Of a DNA stretch of 64,000 bases, positions 13,386-38,340 are shown piece after piece. The stretch is from Solea solea (lineage: Eukaryota; Chordata; Actinopteri; Pleuronectiformes; Soleidae). A model generated the notes under the pieces. That model was not told where the DNA came from. It searched no databases and saw only the letters and a list, made by a program, of their open reading frames with translations. Numbering within the stretch: the first letter of the stretch is position 1; the number at the start of each line of letters is the position of its first letter. The stretch spans positions 2,770,501 through 2,834,500 of the forward strand of contig NC_081144.1 in assembly GCF_958295425.1 (NCBI RefSeq), written 5' to 3'. Made by a program: the position numbers and the translations under genes.

Positions 13386-13925
13386 CAAAAACACAGGTCT
13401 TCTTTCAGTTCTGTAACTAAGTTTGAAATTGCTGTAAAATATGTACGATAGTTTTAAAGAAATACTTATAAGGAATAAAACAAAGCTCTTGAACCCCGAG
13501 CGTAACGCAAACAACACATTTGCGCACTGATTACGTGACAGTTTGTGCTATTGGATAAATTCCAACAGCTTCTGAAAGCTGAGAAGTTGCACATCAAAAT
13601 TTCACTCGTGCTGTTGCAGGAAGCCAGCAAATCAGTGTCTCTGTCACCAGAAAGGGAAAAAGTGGGAAAAACACTTTTACATAGTTTCCATTTTTTTGGC
13701 CTGTTTTTGGACATTGAGACACAAACTCTTTTAAATACTGTTATACTGTTATACTGTTTAAATTATTAATTGTTAACACTATTTTAACATGCAGTACATT
13801 GTAAATAACTGCCAGATATTGAAAGTTATTCTGGAAAAATGGGCAAAATCACTTACTCACAGGACATTTTCTGGCCCTTTTTATGGTTAAAATGGGCAAA
13901 AAAGTCCAGAAGGACATTAGGTGTA

Positions 13926-13987
13926 CATATATATATATATGTATGTATATATATATATATATATATATATACATACATATATACTGT
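13926..13987. repeat. (TA)n/(TACA) microsatellite
   Basis: Alternating TA with TATG/TACA interruptions. Simple repeat, no coding content. Confidence 0.9.
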
Positions 13988-14472
13988 ATACCTAAGTATC
14001 CAGCTAGTGTCAGTCGGTCAGCATACAGACCTAACATTTCAGTATTTGTTTGTTAATTTGTTGTTGTGAAGCTAAACCTTTCAAATATCACACATGGAGC
14101 CCAGCTGTAATAACCACTCGTGTTGAAAGATCTGCAAGTCCCGAAATATGAATATGTATGAATTTTTGTATCCCTGTGATCACATGAAATCAATCATGAT
14201 CCTATTGATCCTGGTCTGGTGGGATGATCAGAGCCAGAGATCTAAGGGTTTGGGGTGTGAACCTCAGAGGATTTTCAGATTCTAAAGTTAAGACAGGTTA
14301 GTTATGAATGAGTAGAAATTGTGTTTCAGGTCGCTCAGGTCAGTGCACTGGCTCTGGTTTCGCTCTGCTCTCATGTGTGTGTGTGTGTGTGTGTGTGAAA
14401 CTGCAGGGATCAGGCACAGTTTATCAAAACATAGACTGGCAAGTCTATGTTTTACAAAATGTGATATGGCCA

Positions 14473-15713
14473 CAGAGGTGGAGAGACTACTGAAATATTC
14501 TACTGCTCTAAAAATGTACTGAAGTTAAAGTAAAAAAGTAGCTTTTTAAAAATGTACTTTTTTAACGTGTCGTACAAAAAAGAAGAAGGGAAAATATCTC
14601 ACATAAATTGTTTTTAATTAAAGGCAAACCTTTACAAATTAAAGTGCTGACAAAATAAAACATGTAAACATGTAATGTACCAGTCAAAATGGGTCAAAGG
14701 TCACAAATGTCACTCACTCAGGGAGCTTAATTAACGCCAATGCACCTGTCCTCATCACTCACCTGTCCTTAACGCTCACCTGTCCTCATCGTTCGCCTGT
14801 CCTTAACATTCACCTGTCCTCTGTCCTCATCGCTCACCTGTCCTTATCATTCACCTGTCCTCATAGCTCACCTGTCCTTATCGTTCACCAGTCCTCTGTC
14901 CTCATCGCTCACCTGTCACCTGTCACCTGCACCACGCACCTGCAGACTCCGAGTTCATTAACTGTACCGATGTACCACTGCCCTCCACCATCGCTCACCT
15001 GTCCTTATCGTTCACCAGTCCTCTGTCCTCATCGCTCACCTGTCCTTATCGTTCACCAGTCCTCTGTCCTCATCGCTCACCTGTCCTTATCATTCACCTG
15101 TCCTCATCGCTCACCTGTCCTTATCGTTCACCAGTCCTCTGTCCTCATCGCTCACCTGTCACCTGTCACCTGCACCACGCACCTGCAGACTCCGAGTTCA
15201 TTAACTGTACCGATGTACCACTGCCCTCCACCATCGCTCACCTGTCCTTATCGTTCACCAGTCCTCTGTCCTCATCGCTCACCTGTCCTTATCGTTCACC
15301 AGTCCTCTGTCCTCATCGCTCACCTGTCCTTATCATTCACCTGTCCTCATCACTCACCTGTCCTTATCGTTCACCAGTCCTCTGTCCTCATCGCTAACCT
15401 GTCCTTATCGTTCACTTGTCCTCATCGCTCACCTGTCCTTGCCGTTCACCTGTCCTCATCACTCACCTTTCCTCATCGTTCGCCTGTCCTCATCGCTCAC
15501 CTGTCCTCATCATTCACCTTCCTCATCATTCACCTGTCTTCTGTCCTCATCAATTACTACCAAAGTTTCCAGTGCATGAATTTTATTTTATTATTATAAA
15601 TTTTTTTTACTCAGTAACAGATGTGATTTAAAACGTAGTGAAGTACAGTACTTCCAAAATACCTACTCAATTACAGTAACGCGAGTATATGTAATCCATT
15701 ACTTCCCTCTCTA
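14473..15713 (+). mobile_element. hAT-like non-autonomous transposon, 1,241 bp, with TSD
   Basis: The element starts CAGAGGTGG and its other end, read inward on the opposite strand, starts TAGAGAGGG, so the short termini match at 7 of 9 positions and fit hAT ends. It is flanked by a perfect 8-bp duplication TATGGCCA at 14,465-14,472 and 15,714-15,721, the length hAT transposases produce. No transposase is encoded; the middle is a minisatellite (14,740-15,545). The right duplication ends only 57 bp before the first recognised slc12a5 exon. A diverged inverted copy is at 17,290-17,952. Confidence 0.85.
14740..15545 (+). repeat. Minisatellite inside the hAT-like element
   Basis: Short units of about 15-25 bp, of the form CTCACCTGTCCT plus TATCGTT or CATCGCT, are repeated throughout. 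There is a higher-order copy of about 243 bp, shown by the phrase TGCAGACTCCGAGTTCATTA at 14,941 and again at 15,184. The 209-codon open frame through it is a by-product of repeat composition. Confidence 0.9.
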
Positions 15714-15778
15714 TATGGCCAGATAATATGTGTATGATAGATATATCAAATGTGCTGCTTTGTGTTCCTGTGTTTCAG

Positions 15779-29628
<13,850 letters not shown>

Positions 29629-29898
29629 AGGGCTTTTAGATCATCATCATTATTATTATTATCATTATAATTAGTATAACAGACGCCTACATAGACTCTG
29701 CCCTCTCCACCCTCCGATTTGTTCCAGGAAAATCGTGTGTCGTGCTCAGTGTTTACAGCTTTTGTTACTGTCTTACAAGAATTATGCAACAGTCACGTTT
29801 CTCTGTTCTCGGCTTGTCAGTTGAAAAAAGCAGATGTGAATATGTTTAGGTTTCTTGTTTTATTGGCACGTACAGTCGTCCTAAAGGTACATAGAAGT

Positions 29899-29904
29899 AA
29901 TAAA
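29899..29904 (+). terminator. Candidate slc12a5 polyadenylation signal
   Basis: The first AATAAA after the stop codon, about 270 bases downstream. Use is not proven; further candidates follow. Confidence 0.45.
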
Positions 29905-31609
29905 ACTTCACTGTGCGTTCCTTGGAACATGCAGAACAAAGGATAATGAAGCTGTTGAACAGAAGACCAAGCAAAAGCAAATCAATTAAAGGGATTTACA
30001 GTTTTAGAAAAACAAGAAAAGAATCATCACATGACATCAGTGTTCTCTCCTTTTAAAAGTTTCTTTTTCTTTTAAATTTTTAGAATTTTTCTATTATTTA
30101 TCATTAGTGTTATTTATGCATTTCACATCTTTTTTTATTAGTATTATTGTTATTATTATTGTGTAGTTTGACGCACATGTGGAAGAAGATTTGTTTCCTC
30201 TGATCGGAGACAAATTCACTAGTTTCTGAAGAAATACTGCAGTATGTGCAGTATTTATGGAGTAATTATGAAGCGTTAGTAAGAGTTCTTTTGTCACGTT
30301 TATTTTTTTTGGTTTTAAAAAGTCTTATTTTTACTCTTTTGTAAATAGAATATGACAATATATAATTTCAACTTTTTCATTTTCATCACTGGGTAGAAAG
30401 CACATAATGGGAATAAAAGGGAATTATATAAAATGATTTTAGACCAGGCATCGCTAATGAACCTAATTATCTGAAACAAGAGAGAATATTCATTTATGTT
30501 TGTAAAAAATATATATAATAGTAAGATTAAAGATGTTTATTGTCAGAGTCGCTTAAAGATTTTTGTTTTATATGCCAGATTATTTAGTTTTTAATGATTT
30601 TAAGGATTTCAGATTAAAATATTTTGAAATTATATTTATTTGCTTATTTGGAAAGATTCTGTATTTTATGCATGGTATGTGCACAGGATTAATGAAGTCA
30701 TTACATTTCAGGCATTCATGCTCTGAGTTGAGTTGCTTATTATTATCTCTTATCTTAGCATCAACACTGGAAACAGTAAGGGAAGATATTTAAAAGGTTA
30801 AATAAATTATATTAACATAAGAATGTATCATATAAAACATAAGAGTGGTCAAGATCGATCAACTTCTGTAACTCGAGGCAAGAAACCAAATCGGCCGACG
30901 TCCCAAATATTAAACTATAAATGCAAATGCAGATGTATAGAATAATGACATTTTTGAGGAATCTCATGTTAGATTATTTTAGATTATTAAATTATGATGA
31001 TTATCCTGCAGTGTACCGTTCTCTCATTAGTGTTGGTGTTTGTGGTATATATAATGTATATTTAAAGTCATTTTGTGCATGGTTGAGTCATTTTTGAGCA
31101 TTCATTCACGCACATGTGCTGTTCTGTCACAGACGTGCTTGTTCGCGGTCAGTAGGAGTCGGATCACTGTAGATTATTTTGAACCAGAACATGCACAGGT
31201 TATGATATTCTAACACATGTAACGTGTAACTGACTGTATCATTTAATTCCCCCCTCTCTCTGTCCCTGACCTTTTATGGCTGTTAAGTTTTTTTTTTTTT
31301 CTTAATTAATTTCTCACAAAACATTAACATCAGTTAACAGGTATGACTTTTCATTTTCCTACATATTTATGTACATGTGCTTGTATGTTTTCAGGTCATG
31401 GCGTACACAGAACCTCACCTCGTCATACACCGTTTAACTCCTTAGTGTTTCCCTCATAATTCTGAAAAATGTGAATCTGTGAACTTTGAAACAAAACCCA
31501 ACAAACAACGTCTTTAAATCTGAATAGTTCTGTTTCCTTTGTACAACAGTGGTGTCATTGTGCTGCAGGTAAATCAGTTACCCATCTGCAAATGTGTAGA
31601 TTTAAGAGC

Positions 31610-31637
31610 GCGCGCGTGTGTGTGTGTGTGTGTGTGT

Positions 31638-31682
<45 letters not shown>
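31610..31682. repeat. (GC)n(TG)n microsatellite
   Basis: GCGCGCG leads into about 33 TG dinucleotides with one CTG interruption. Alternating purine-pyrimidine sequence of this type can adopt Z-DNA. Confidence 0.95.
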
Positions 31683-31685
<3 letters not shown>

Positions 31686-32085
31686 AGTTGAATGTAGATC
31701 TCGGTTTAAAATGGAACATTTGGAGACAGATCTGTGATTTTTAGGCTTACATACATGAAGAAGTCTTGTGTCGATGCCACAACTTTTATTGGTATAGTTT
31801 GTCTTTTGTAGTTGCAGTTGTGTACAAAGAATGGTTTTAAGAAAAACGCATAATGCAATCATTTAATTATACATTTTAATATAACTGCCTGTGTGTCGTC
31901 TTTTTTCTTTTATAGGTTCATTGGTAAAAGTGTCAATATCCAGTCCAAAGTCCTGGAAAATGTCCCAAAAAATTGAAAATATTTAGCACGTTTAAACAAC
32001 CACAAGGATATTTCTAAGAAGGCTCTGAGAAAATAGAATTCAATCATAGATTAAAGTAATTCATTCATACATACATGTTTTCATG

Positions 32086-32208
32086 GCCAGAGGAAACCCA
32101 CGCACACACGGGAAGAACATGCAAACTCCACACAGAACGGTGGGAATCAAACCCAACACCTTCATGCTGTGAGGCAACAGGGCTAACCACTAAGCCATTG
32201 TGCCGCAC
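32086..32208 (-). repeat. Interspersed repeat fragment upstream of the Rh gene
   Basis: Reverse orientation copy of the 16,883-17,115 family, with 'gaacatgcaaactccacac' and 'ggctaaccactaagccattg'. It ends about 490 bp upstream of the Rh start codon. Confidence 0.7.
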
Positions 32209-32698
32209 GACTACTCAAACAAAGGAGAATCACTTCCTTTTCTACTTCTCCTTATGCTGCAGTGTAATCTCTTTGCACGTCACATGAAAGGGTTAAAGAG
32301 CGTATACGCAATCACCAGCTGATGAAATAAGCTACAGAGATTTCTCTGGACAAAACATGGTGGACATGCACTGAGCTGAACTTGTCAGCTGAACCCAGAT
32401 TGATTTTAAAAGTCTGTTTGCTGCTGAACAAACTTTCTTTCTAGAAACTGTTCTCACTCATATTTACAGTGCAAAGGTTCACATGGAAACACAAATATTA
32501 GTGCGTATTATTTCCTGTCAAATAATTCCACCTTTTTTTTTTTTCTATTGTGCATTTGAAGTGGTTTGAATTCAATAATGCAGAAAAACTGCTGATGCAT
32601 CAGACCGGGCGCATGTCTTGCGAATCAAAGTCCGCACAGCTATAGATAATCTGTGCTGCAAAACAAATCCCTGTCATTTGCTGCAAACAGCCGTCAGA

Positions 32699-34120
32699 AT
32701 GGAGACACGGTCATCCAGCCTCCGCGTGAGTTTACCTGCGTTTGTGTTGATCTTTGAGGCCGTGATCGTGGCCCTGTACGCCTTCTTTGTCACCTACGAT
32801 GAGCACGCCGACGCCAGACTGCAGAACAACCACACTAACCCTATGGACAACGCCGTGTACAGGGACTATCCTATCTTCACTGACATACAGGTCATGATAT
32901 TCCTCGGCTTCGGGTGCCTGTTGGCATTTTTCCGACTGTACGGCTTTAGTGGGATGGTTTTTAACTTCCTCACCGCGACGTTTGCCATCCAGTGGGCTAT
33001 TCTGGTGCAGGGCTACTTCCAGTTCAGCCACGATGGTAAGATACACCTCGGGGTGAACAACCTCATCAATGCGGAGTTCGCCTGTGCTGTGGTGTTGATC
33101 TCCTGTGGGGCAGTGCTGGGGAAGACCAGTCCGCTGCAGCTGCTGGTCATGGCTCTGCTGGAGGTGCCAGTGTTTGCAGCCACAGAATGGGCCGTGCTGA
33201 AATATCTGAAGATTAACGACGCGGGGGGATCTATTCTCATTCACCTTTTCGCCTGTTACTTTGGACTGGGTGTCACGTTTGTGCTGTACAGGCCTCGGTT
33301 AAATGACGGCCATGCAAAGGAGACCACCAGCTATCAGTCTGACATGCTGTCAGTGATGGGGACCTTGTTCCTCTGGGTGTTCTGGCCGTCCTTTAACTCA
33401 GCGCTGACCCTGAAAGGAGACGACCAGCACAGAGCCATCCTCCATACCTTCATTGGCCTCAGCGCCTCCACGCTCACCGCCTTCGCGCTCTCTGCGATGC
33501 TTAATAAAAGCGGAAAGCTCACCATGGCTGACATTCAGAACGTCACTCTGGCTGGAGGCGTGACAGTCGGGGCGTCTGTGGATATGATGATTTCGCCCGC
33601 CGCTGCGTACGCTCTGGGTATACTGGGCTGCACCGCATGCATGCTGGGCTACAAGTACTTGAGCCCGTTCTTGGCGCGGCGCTTCAGGATCCAGGATCAA
33701 TGTGGAATACACAACTTACACGGTCTAACAGGACTTATATCCTGTGCTGCAGGGATATGTGCCATCCTGGTAGCCAGTGAGGAGGTTTATGGCCCCAGTT
33801 TATATGAGATCTTTACACATCGCGCTCCCGTGGAAGGAGATCCCAGACTGCGAGAACTGCAGCTGTTGATTCCTGGTTTACAGCCTGGTCTGGGGAGGAC
33901 CGCCCAGGAACAGGCTCTCTTCCAGGTCGCAGCTGTGTTCTCCACCATAGGCGTGTCAGCGCTAGGAGGCATCGCCACCGGTTTCATCTTAAAACTGCCG
34001 TTCCTTGCGCCTCCGTCTGATGATTTCTGTTTCGACGATAAGCTGTTTTTTGATGTTCCTCCCGACTATGACACGCCGCTCAAACTGCAGCTGCTTAGAG
34101 TTGTCAATGAATCTGACTGA
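32699..34120 (+). CDS. Ammonium transporter, Rh type C-like, intronless
   Basis: Membrane channel for NH3/NH4+ of the Rh (Amt/Rh/Mep) family, which in fish serves ammonia excretion in gill and skin. One open frame gives 473 residues. I chose the ATG at 32,699 (AGAATGG, good Kozak context) rather than an in-frame ATG 27 codons upstream, because family proteins begin close to the first membrane segment. With a constant offset of 3 from human RhCG, the pore residues are present: Asp174, the twin histidines His182 and His341, and gate phenylalanines Phe127 and Phe232. An N-glycosylation site (Asn44-His-Thr) is in the first outer loop. About twelve hydrophobic segments are visible. Typical Rh genes have many introns, so this looks like an old retrocopy that stayed functional. 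It could correspond to a teleost rhcg-like gene; which one is unresolved. Confidence 0.92.
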   Translation: METRSSSLRVSLPAFVLIFEAVIVALYAFFVTYDEHADARLQNNHTNPMDNAVYRDYPIFTDIQVMIFLGFGCLLAFFRLYGFSGMVFNFLTATFAIQWAILVQGYFQFSHDGKIHLGVNNLINAEFACAVVLISCGAVLGKTSPLQLLVMALLEVPVFAATEWAVLKYLKINDAGGSILIHLFACYFGLGVTFVLYRPRLNDGHAKETTSYQSDMLSVMGTLFLWVFWPSFNSALTLKGDDQHRAILHTFIGLSASTLTAFALSAMLNKSGKLTMADIQNVTLAGGVTVGASVDMMISPAAAYALGILGCTACMLGYKYLSPFLARRFRIQDQCGIHNLHGLTGLISCAAGICAILVASEEVYGPSLYEIFTHRAPVEGDPRLRELQLLIPGLQPGLGRTAQEQALFQVAAVFSTIGVSALGGIATGFILKLPFLAPPSDDFCFDDKLFFDVPPDYDTPLKLQLLRVVNESD

Positions 34121-34358
34121 AACGGGACGTCTTTGTAAGTAATGTAATTAATGAACCTCCAGCAGCGGATTACACGTATAGTGACTAATAATTAAAAGGC
34201 AGAGTAGGCAGGATTACATAATAACCTTTGCAGCACATCAATCAAGTGATCTGAGGGACAGAACGACACTTCTTCCCTGGGCTCCACTTACAGCCCTGTG
34301 AAATTCCCGACAGGAGACTTTGACAACATTCAGACAACATTGACTGAACCTGACACAG

Positions 34359-34716
34359 TAATGCCGCTTTTCCACAATACAGTTCCAGCTCGACTCTACT
34401 CTTTTTTTGTTTGTCCATCAGTGACAGTACCTGGTACCTGGTGGGGTTTTTGTTACCTGCTCTGACGAGGTTCCAAGTGAGCTGAGCCGATACTAAATTG
34501 TGACGCCAGACGTTCTTGTGTTTGTCGGCTGACGAGAGGATCCAGAGAGAGCTGTGTTTGTGTCGCATATAAAACGACATCACTGCAGTTTCGCGTAGCT
34601 ATGCTATAATGACCCCGCCCACATTGAGGAGGTACTGAAAACAATGTGACTGATACCCAAACCGAGTAGAGTAGAGCCGAGTAGAGTGCTAGAACTGTAT
34701 GACGGAAAAGCACCGT
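34359..34716 (+). mobile_element. MITE with about 31-bp imperfect inverted repeats
   Basis: The left end TAATGCCGCTTTTCC plus ATACAGTTCCAGC mirrors the right end, which on the minus strand reads TAACGGTGCTTTTCC plus ATACAGTTCTAGC. The flanks do not show a clear duplication, so the superfamily is open. It begins about 240 bp after the Rh stop codon, probably inside the Rh 3' UTR. A fragment of the same family is at 7,284-7,440. Confidence 0.8.
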
Positions 34717-35084
34717 TAGAGAAAACTGAAGCGTACTCTTACTGTCACACAGGTGGATGTTTGTGGTGCTTTTATTTATGGTTTACGACAAACAACAAAG
34801 TGATTGTGACCTCCACAAGGAAGTCATTAATACCCCCATAAACGCACGTACATCAGCACAGATAGACAGTCAGTTAGTCTTCATCACCTCTTGTTGAACT
34901 ATAACTGCTGCTAACTAGTTACATAATCCAACCATCATGCTTTATATTGCGTTGTTCTCCATCGCGGATGCCTTCAACCGCCTGTGTTTTGTCTTCAATG
35001 TACTGTCGTAAATACAGTAGTAAACCACCACGAGGTTAATCACTCATTATACATCTATTTATGAAGTGTTTACACTGCATTTTC

Positions 35085-35090
35085 AATAAA
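35085..35090 (+). terminator. Candidate polyadenylation signal of the Rh gene
   Basis: AATAAA about 965 bases after the Rh stop codon; the next is near 35,497. Which is used is not known. Confidence 0.4.
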
Positions 35091-35729
35091 TGCCATTTAA
35101 ATTCACCTTATTTTAGGTTTCACTAAAAGAACTTGAAATGATATATCATCTGGTGTGACTGAATCTGACCCAAACCTGACAATCATTTCTGGATTTTTGT
35201 CCAAACTTGGCCCGAGCCATTGGGTATCCACGCTCTAGACTGGATGCTCCTGCATTGGCAGGGTGCTTGTGCAGGTCTTTACGATCTTGAAAAGTGTGTG
35301 AAAGTCTTGGAAAAAGTCTGCATAAAAGTTCAGAAGGTAGGCATGCGAGTATAAAACTTCATGAAGTCAGGGTCTGGAAAAAGTCTGGAATTGTTAAATG
35401 TTTAACATGTAACATAATGTTTAAACACCAGCATCAACACCAACAGCCTACACTGCAAAGAAACTGAAATAAAATGGCATCTGAACTATGAACTCAATAA
35501 AGCGCATGTTAATATGGGCAGAGCATTTCTGAGATTAAACTGATAAGAGGACACAGAGCTGTGATCTCAACACATTCCAGTGCATGAAAATAAATGTTTC
35601 TGCTGCCTACGGCATTTTTAAATTGTTTACATTCATTATATTGGTGGTGACCACTGATAATAATGAAGAAGGGTGCAGCAGTTCTGTCTATCACTGTCTA
35701 ATACAACCATTTACTTTATTATTTATTAT

Positions 35730-36682
35730 CATCATCATCCTCCGCTTATCCGGGGCCGGGTCGCGGGGGCAGCAGTTTCAGCAAGGGACCCCAAACTTCC
35801 TTTTCCTGAGCCGCATTGACCAGCTCCGAATGAGGGATCCCGAGGCGTTCCCAGGCCAGAGTGGAGATGTAATCTCTCCACCTTGTCCTAGGTCTACCCC
35901 GAGGCCTCCTCCCAGCTGGACGTGCCTGATATACCTCCCTTGGGAGGCGCCCAGGAGGCATCCTCACCAGATGCCCGAACCACCTCAACTGGCTCCTTTC
36001 AACGTGAAGGAGCAGCGGTTCTACTCCGAGCTCCCCCCGGATGACCGAGCTTCTCACCCTATCTCTAAGGGAAAAGCCAGCCACTCTCCTGAGGAATCCC
36101 ATTTCGGCCGCTTGTACCCGCGATCTCGTTCTTTCGGTCATGACCCAACCTTCATGACCATAGGTGAGGATAGGAACGAAGACTGACCGGTAGATCGAGA
36201 GCTTTGCCTTCCGGCTCAGCTCCCTTTTCGTCACAACTGTGCGGTAAAGCGAATGCAGTACCGCACCAGCCGCTCCGATTCTCCGGCCCATCTCCGGCTC
36301 CCTCGTCCCCTCACTCGTGAACAAGACCTCGAGATACTTGAACTCCTTCACCTGGGGCAAGGAGTCATTCCCTACCCGGAGAAGGCAATCCACCGGTTTC
36401 CTGCTAAGAGCCATGGCCTCAGACTTAGAGGTGCTGATCCTCATCCCGACCGCTTCACACTCGGCCACGAACCGATCCAGTGAGCGCTGAAGGTCGCAGG
36501 CCGACGAAGCCATGAGGACCACATCATCTGCAAAAAGCAGCGACGTGATCTCAAGCCCGCCAAACCACAACCCCTCTCCCCCACGACTACGCCTCGATAT
36601 CCTGTCCATGAAAATCACAAACAGGATTGGTGATAAAGCGCAGCCCTGGCGAAGGCCAACACCCAGTACACCCAGTAAATAA
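35730..36682 (-). mobile_element. 5'-truncated LINE insertion with 14-bp TSD
   Basis: The insertion is bracketed by identical 14-mers TTATTATTTATTAT at 35,716-35,729 and 36,683-36,696. On the minus strand its 3' end reads GGATAAGCGGAGGATGATGATG, a short simple-repeat tail rather than poly(A). The 5' part is missing, as is usual after incomplete target-primed reverse transcription. It lies between the Rh gene and rbm39. Confidence 0.92.
35746..36681 (-). CDS. LINE reverse transcriptase, C-terminal part
   Basis: Partial non-LTR reverse transcriptase of about 310 codons without a stop, ending LLPPRPGPG. The palm motif region QGCALSPILF and the catalytic FADD box are present, followed by the thumb and a C-terminal segment with RPRGRPRTRWRDY and HLVRMPPG. 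The endonuclease and the first fingers motifs are absent because the copy is 5'-truncated. The first ~20 codons of the longer open frame (up to 36,735) are host flank read-through. Clade not assigned with confidence. Confidence 0.85.
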   Translation of the reverse strand, partial: YLLGVLGVGLRQGCALSPILFVIFMDRISRRSRGGEGLWFGGLEITSLLFADDVVLMASSACDLQRSLDRFVAECEAVGMRISTSKSEAMALSRKPVDCLLRVGNDSLPQVKEFKYLEVLFTSEGTREPEMGRRIGAAGAVLHSLYRTVVTKRELSRKAKLSIYRSVFVPILTYGHEGWVMTERTRSRVQAAEMGFLRRVAGFSLRDRVRSSVIRGELGVEPLLLHVERSQLRWFGHLVRMPPGRLPREVYQARPAGRRPRGRPRTRWRDYISTLAWERLGIPHSELVNAAQEKEVWGPLLKLLPPRPGPG

Positions 36683-37326
36683 TTATTATTTATTATACTG
36701 CATGCAAATGTCAAAGGAAAATGAGTGATGAACATTTTCTTTTTTGACTAATCTGACCACAAAAAGAACTGCACAGCAGGGGTCTGTGGTTTCAGGCCTC
36801 ATGTTTGTCCTCTACATCAACAGAAAACATACAACCTTCACCACAACACAGCCTCTGACAATCAGGCCATAAAGTGAGGAGGGCGTCGCAGCAGCGTATG
36901 CAAAGCAGGCAACGGTGTGTGTGGCATCAAGCTGTGACACGACCACCTGAGATAAACTGTCTAAACTGTTATAGACCCTTTTCCACTGTAGGAACATTTG
37001 AAAAACCTTCAGCATGTTTCCACTGAAATTACCCAGGGATTTAAAAAAAAAAAATAATAATTATTAAACAATAAGTTTCTAGTAATAAAAGTTCCTGATT
37101 AAGTTGATGGAAAATTGGGCTAATGACATTACTGTGAAAACACTCATGGAAAACAGGAAAATAACAAGCAATGAAACAGAAACAGCTCAGACTAAACTTG
37201 CACCATGTTAGTGCCAAATAATTACATTTGTTGTGTTTACTACACAAAGTTAAGGAAAACATAAGACCTCATGAAAAGAAGCTAATTAAGTGTTGAAATA
37301 GAAAAGTACTGCTGTTTATCTCGGCT

Positions 37327-37332
<6 letters not shown>

Positions 37333-37362
<30 letters not shown>
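37333..37362. repeat. (GA)n microsatellite
   Basis: About 15 GA dinucleotides, followed 20 bp later by a separate polypurine stretch of GGA units. Confidence 0.9.
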
Positions 37363-37366
<4 letters not shown>

Positions 37367-37742
37367 CCCCTTTACCAAACATGTTGAAGAGGAGGAGGGG
37401 GAGGGGGAGGAGGAGGAGGAGGGGCAGCAGCAACAGAACAGAAATAAAATGAGCCAAAAATACGCCATTGCTGACTGCAGCTTTGTCACATAAGAAACAC
37501 GAGTGCATGTGACGAGGACACAAGAAACACTTTTTTTCTTTTTGTCCACATAAAGTAATATATTAATGTGAATATGACAAAAAAGAGAAGCCATGAAGAC
37601 ATCATTAAAAATAAAATGTTACTGCCTGTCCACTGTTTGTCAGTGTACCGTGGAGACTTGCCACTAGATGGAGACAAAAACAACCTGAAACAATTTAATA
37701 AAAAATGTAAGCCTGTGTGTGTTGTTTCTCTTCAATGCTGCT

Positions 37743-37790
37743 AGATAGATAGATAGAGAGATAGACAGACAGACAGACAGACAGACAAGA
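37743..37790. repeat. (GATA)n(GACA)n microsatellite
   Basis: GATA units pass into GACA units. The 3' flank resembles the tail seen after the GACA tract at 12,931-12,974. Confidence 0.85.
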
Positions 37791-38340
37791 CAGATTATTG
37801 ATTCTTTAAAGTCATTTTACTTCCAAAATATAGAAAGGAACTCATACAAAGGTATGCATGTTGTCACGGTAACAGAGTATGTATCTATAGTATCTATAGA
37901 TATAAAGCTTGTGTATTTTTAAGAATAACTCACTGTTATTGACAAATTATTTCAAGTATGAATTTAATTCAGTTCATTGTGTGATAAGTAGCTACTAAAT
38001 CAATCAATTCATTAGAATAATACTGAAATATAAAAAAAAAATCAAAGGAGCGATCAATTAGAAGGCGGGGCTAATGACATAAGTGAAGGAATAATGGGAA
38101 AAAATAGTAAAGGGTGATTTGATTATTACATTCATAAAAACGATGTTTTTTTAATGTTATATTTCACTTCAGTCTGCTCAAAGTGATCAAAGACTCAGAC
38201 TGTTTAGTCAAGTACAATAATACTAAAAGTGAAATATTTACACATCAAAGTAATCTTAAGAGAGTAAAAATAGACGAAAAGGCAAGAAAAGAAATATACA
38301 ATCAAAACAACATACATCAAAAGTAGTGGATGATTAAATC

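Larger units (their letters stand above)
29629..31900 (+). other. Probable slc12a5 3' UTR and downstream DNA
   Basis: AT-rich sequence after the TAA at 29,626-29,628, without coding signal. AATAAA motifs occur at 29,899-29,904 and near 30,412, so at least a short 3' UTR is plausible. How far the UTR reaches cannot be read from sequence alone. It contains a TAT/TCA-rich tract at 29,640-29,670 and the (TG)n at 31,610-31,682. Confidence 0.5.
36697..38340. other. Intergenic stretch before rbm39
   Basis: No gene recognised. It contains a (GA)n tract at 37,333-37,362, a GGA-rich purine tract at 37,385-37,425, and (GATA)n/(GACA)n at 37,743-37,790 with a repeat-type 'cagattattgattctttaaa' tail. Confidence 0.55.

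Noticed and set aside
14970..15599. 209-codon open frame rich in HRSPVL repeats
   Set aside because: It is the translated minisatellite inside a transposon; the repeat unit, not selection, keeps it open.
32618..32698. Rh protein starting 27 codons further upstream
   Set aside because: The extra residues do not resemble any Rh N-terminus, and the ATG at 32,699 has better context and family-like spacing to the first membrane segment.
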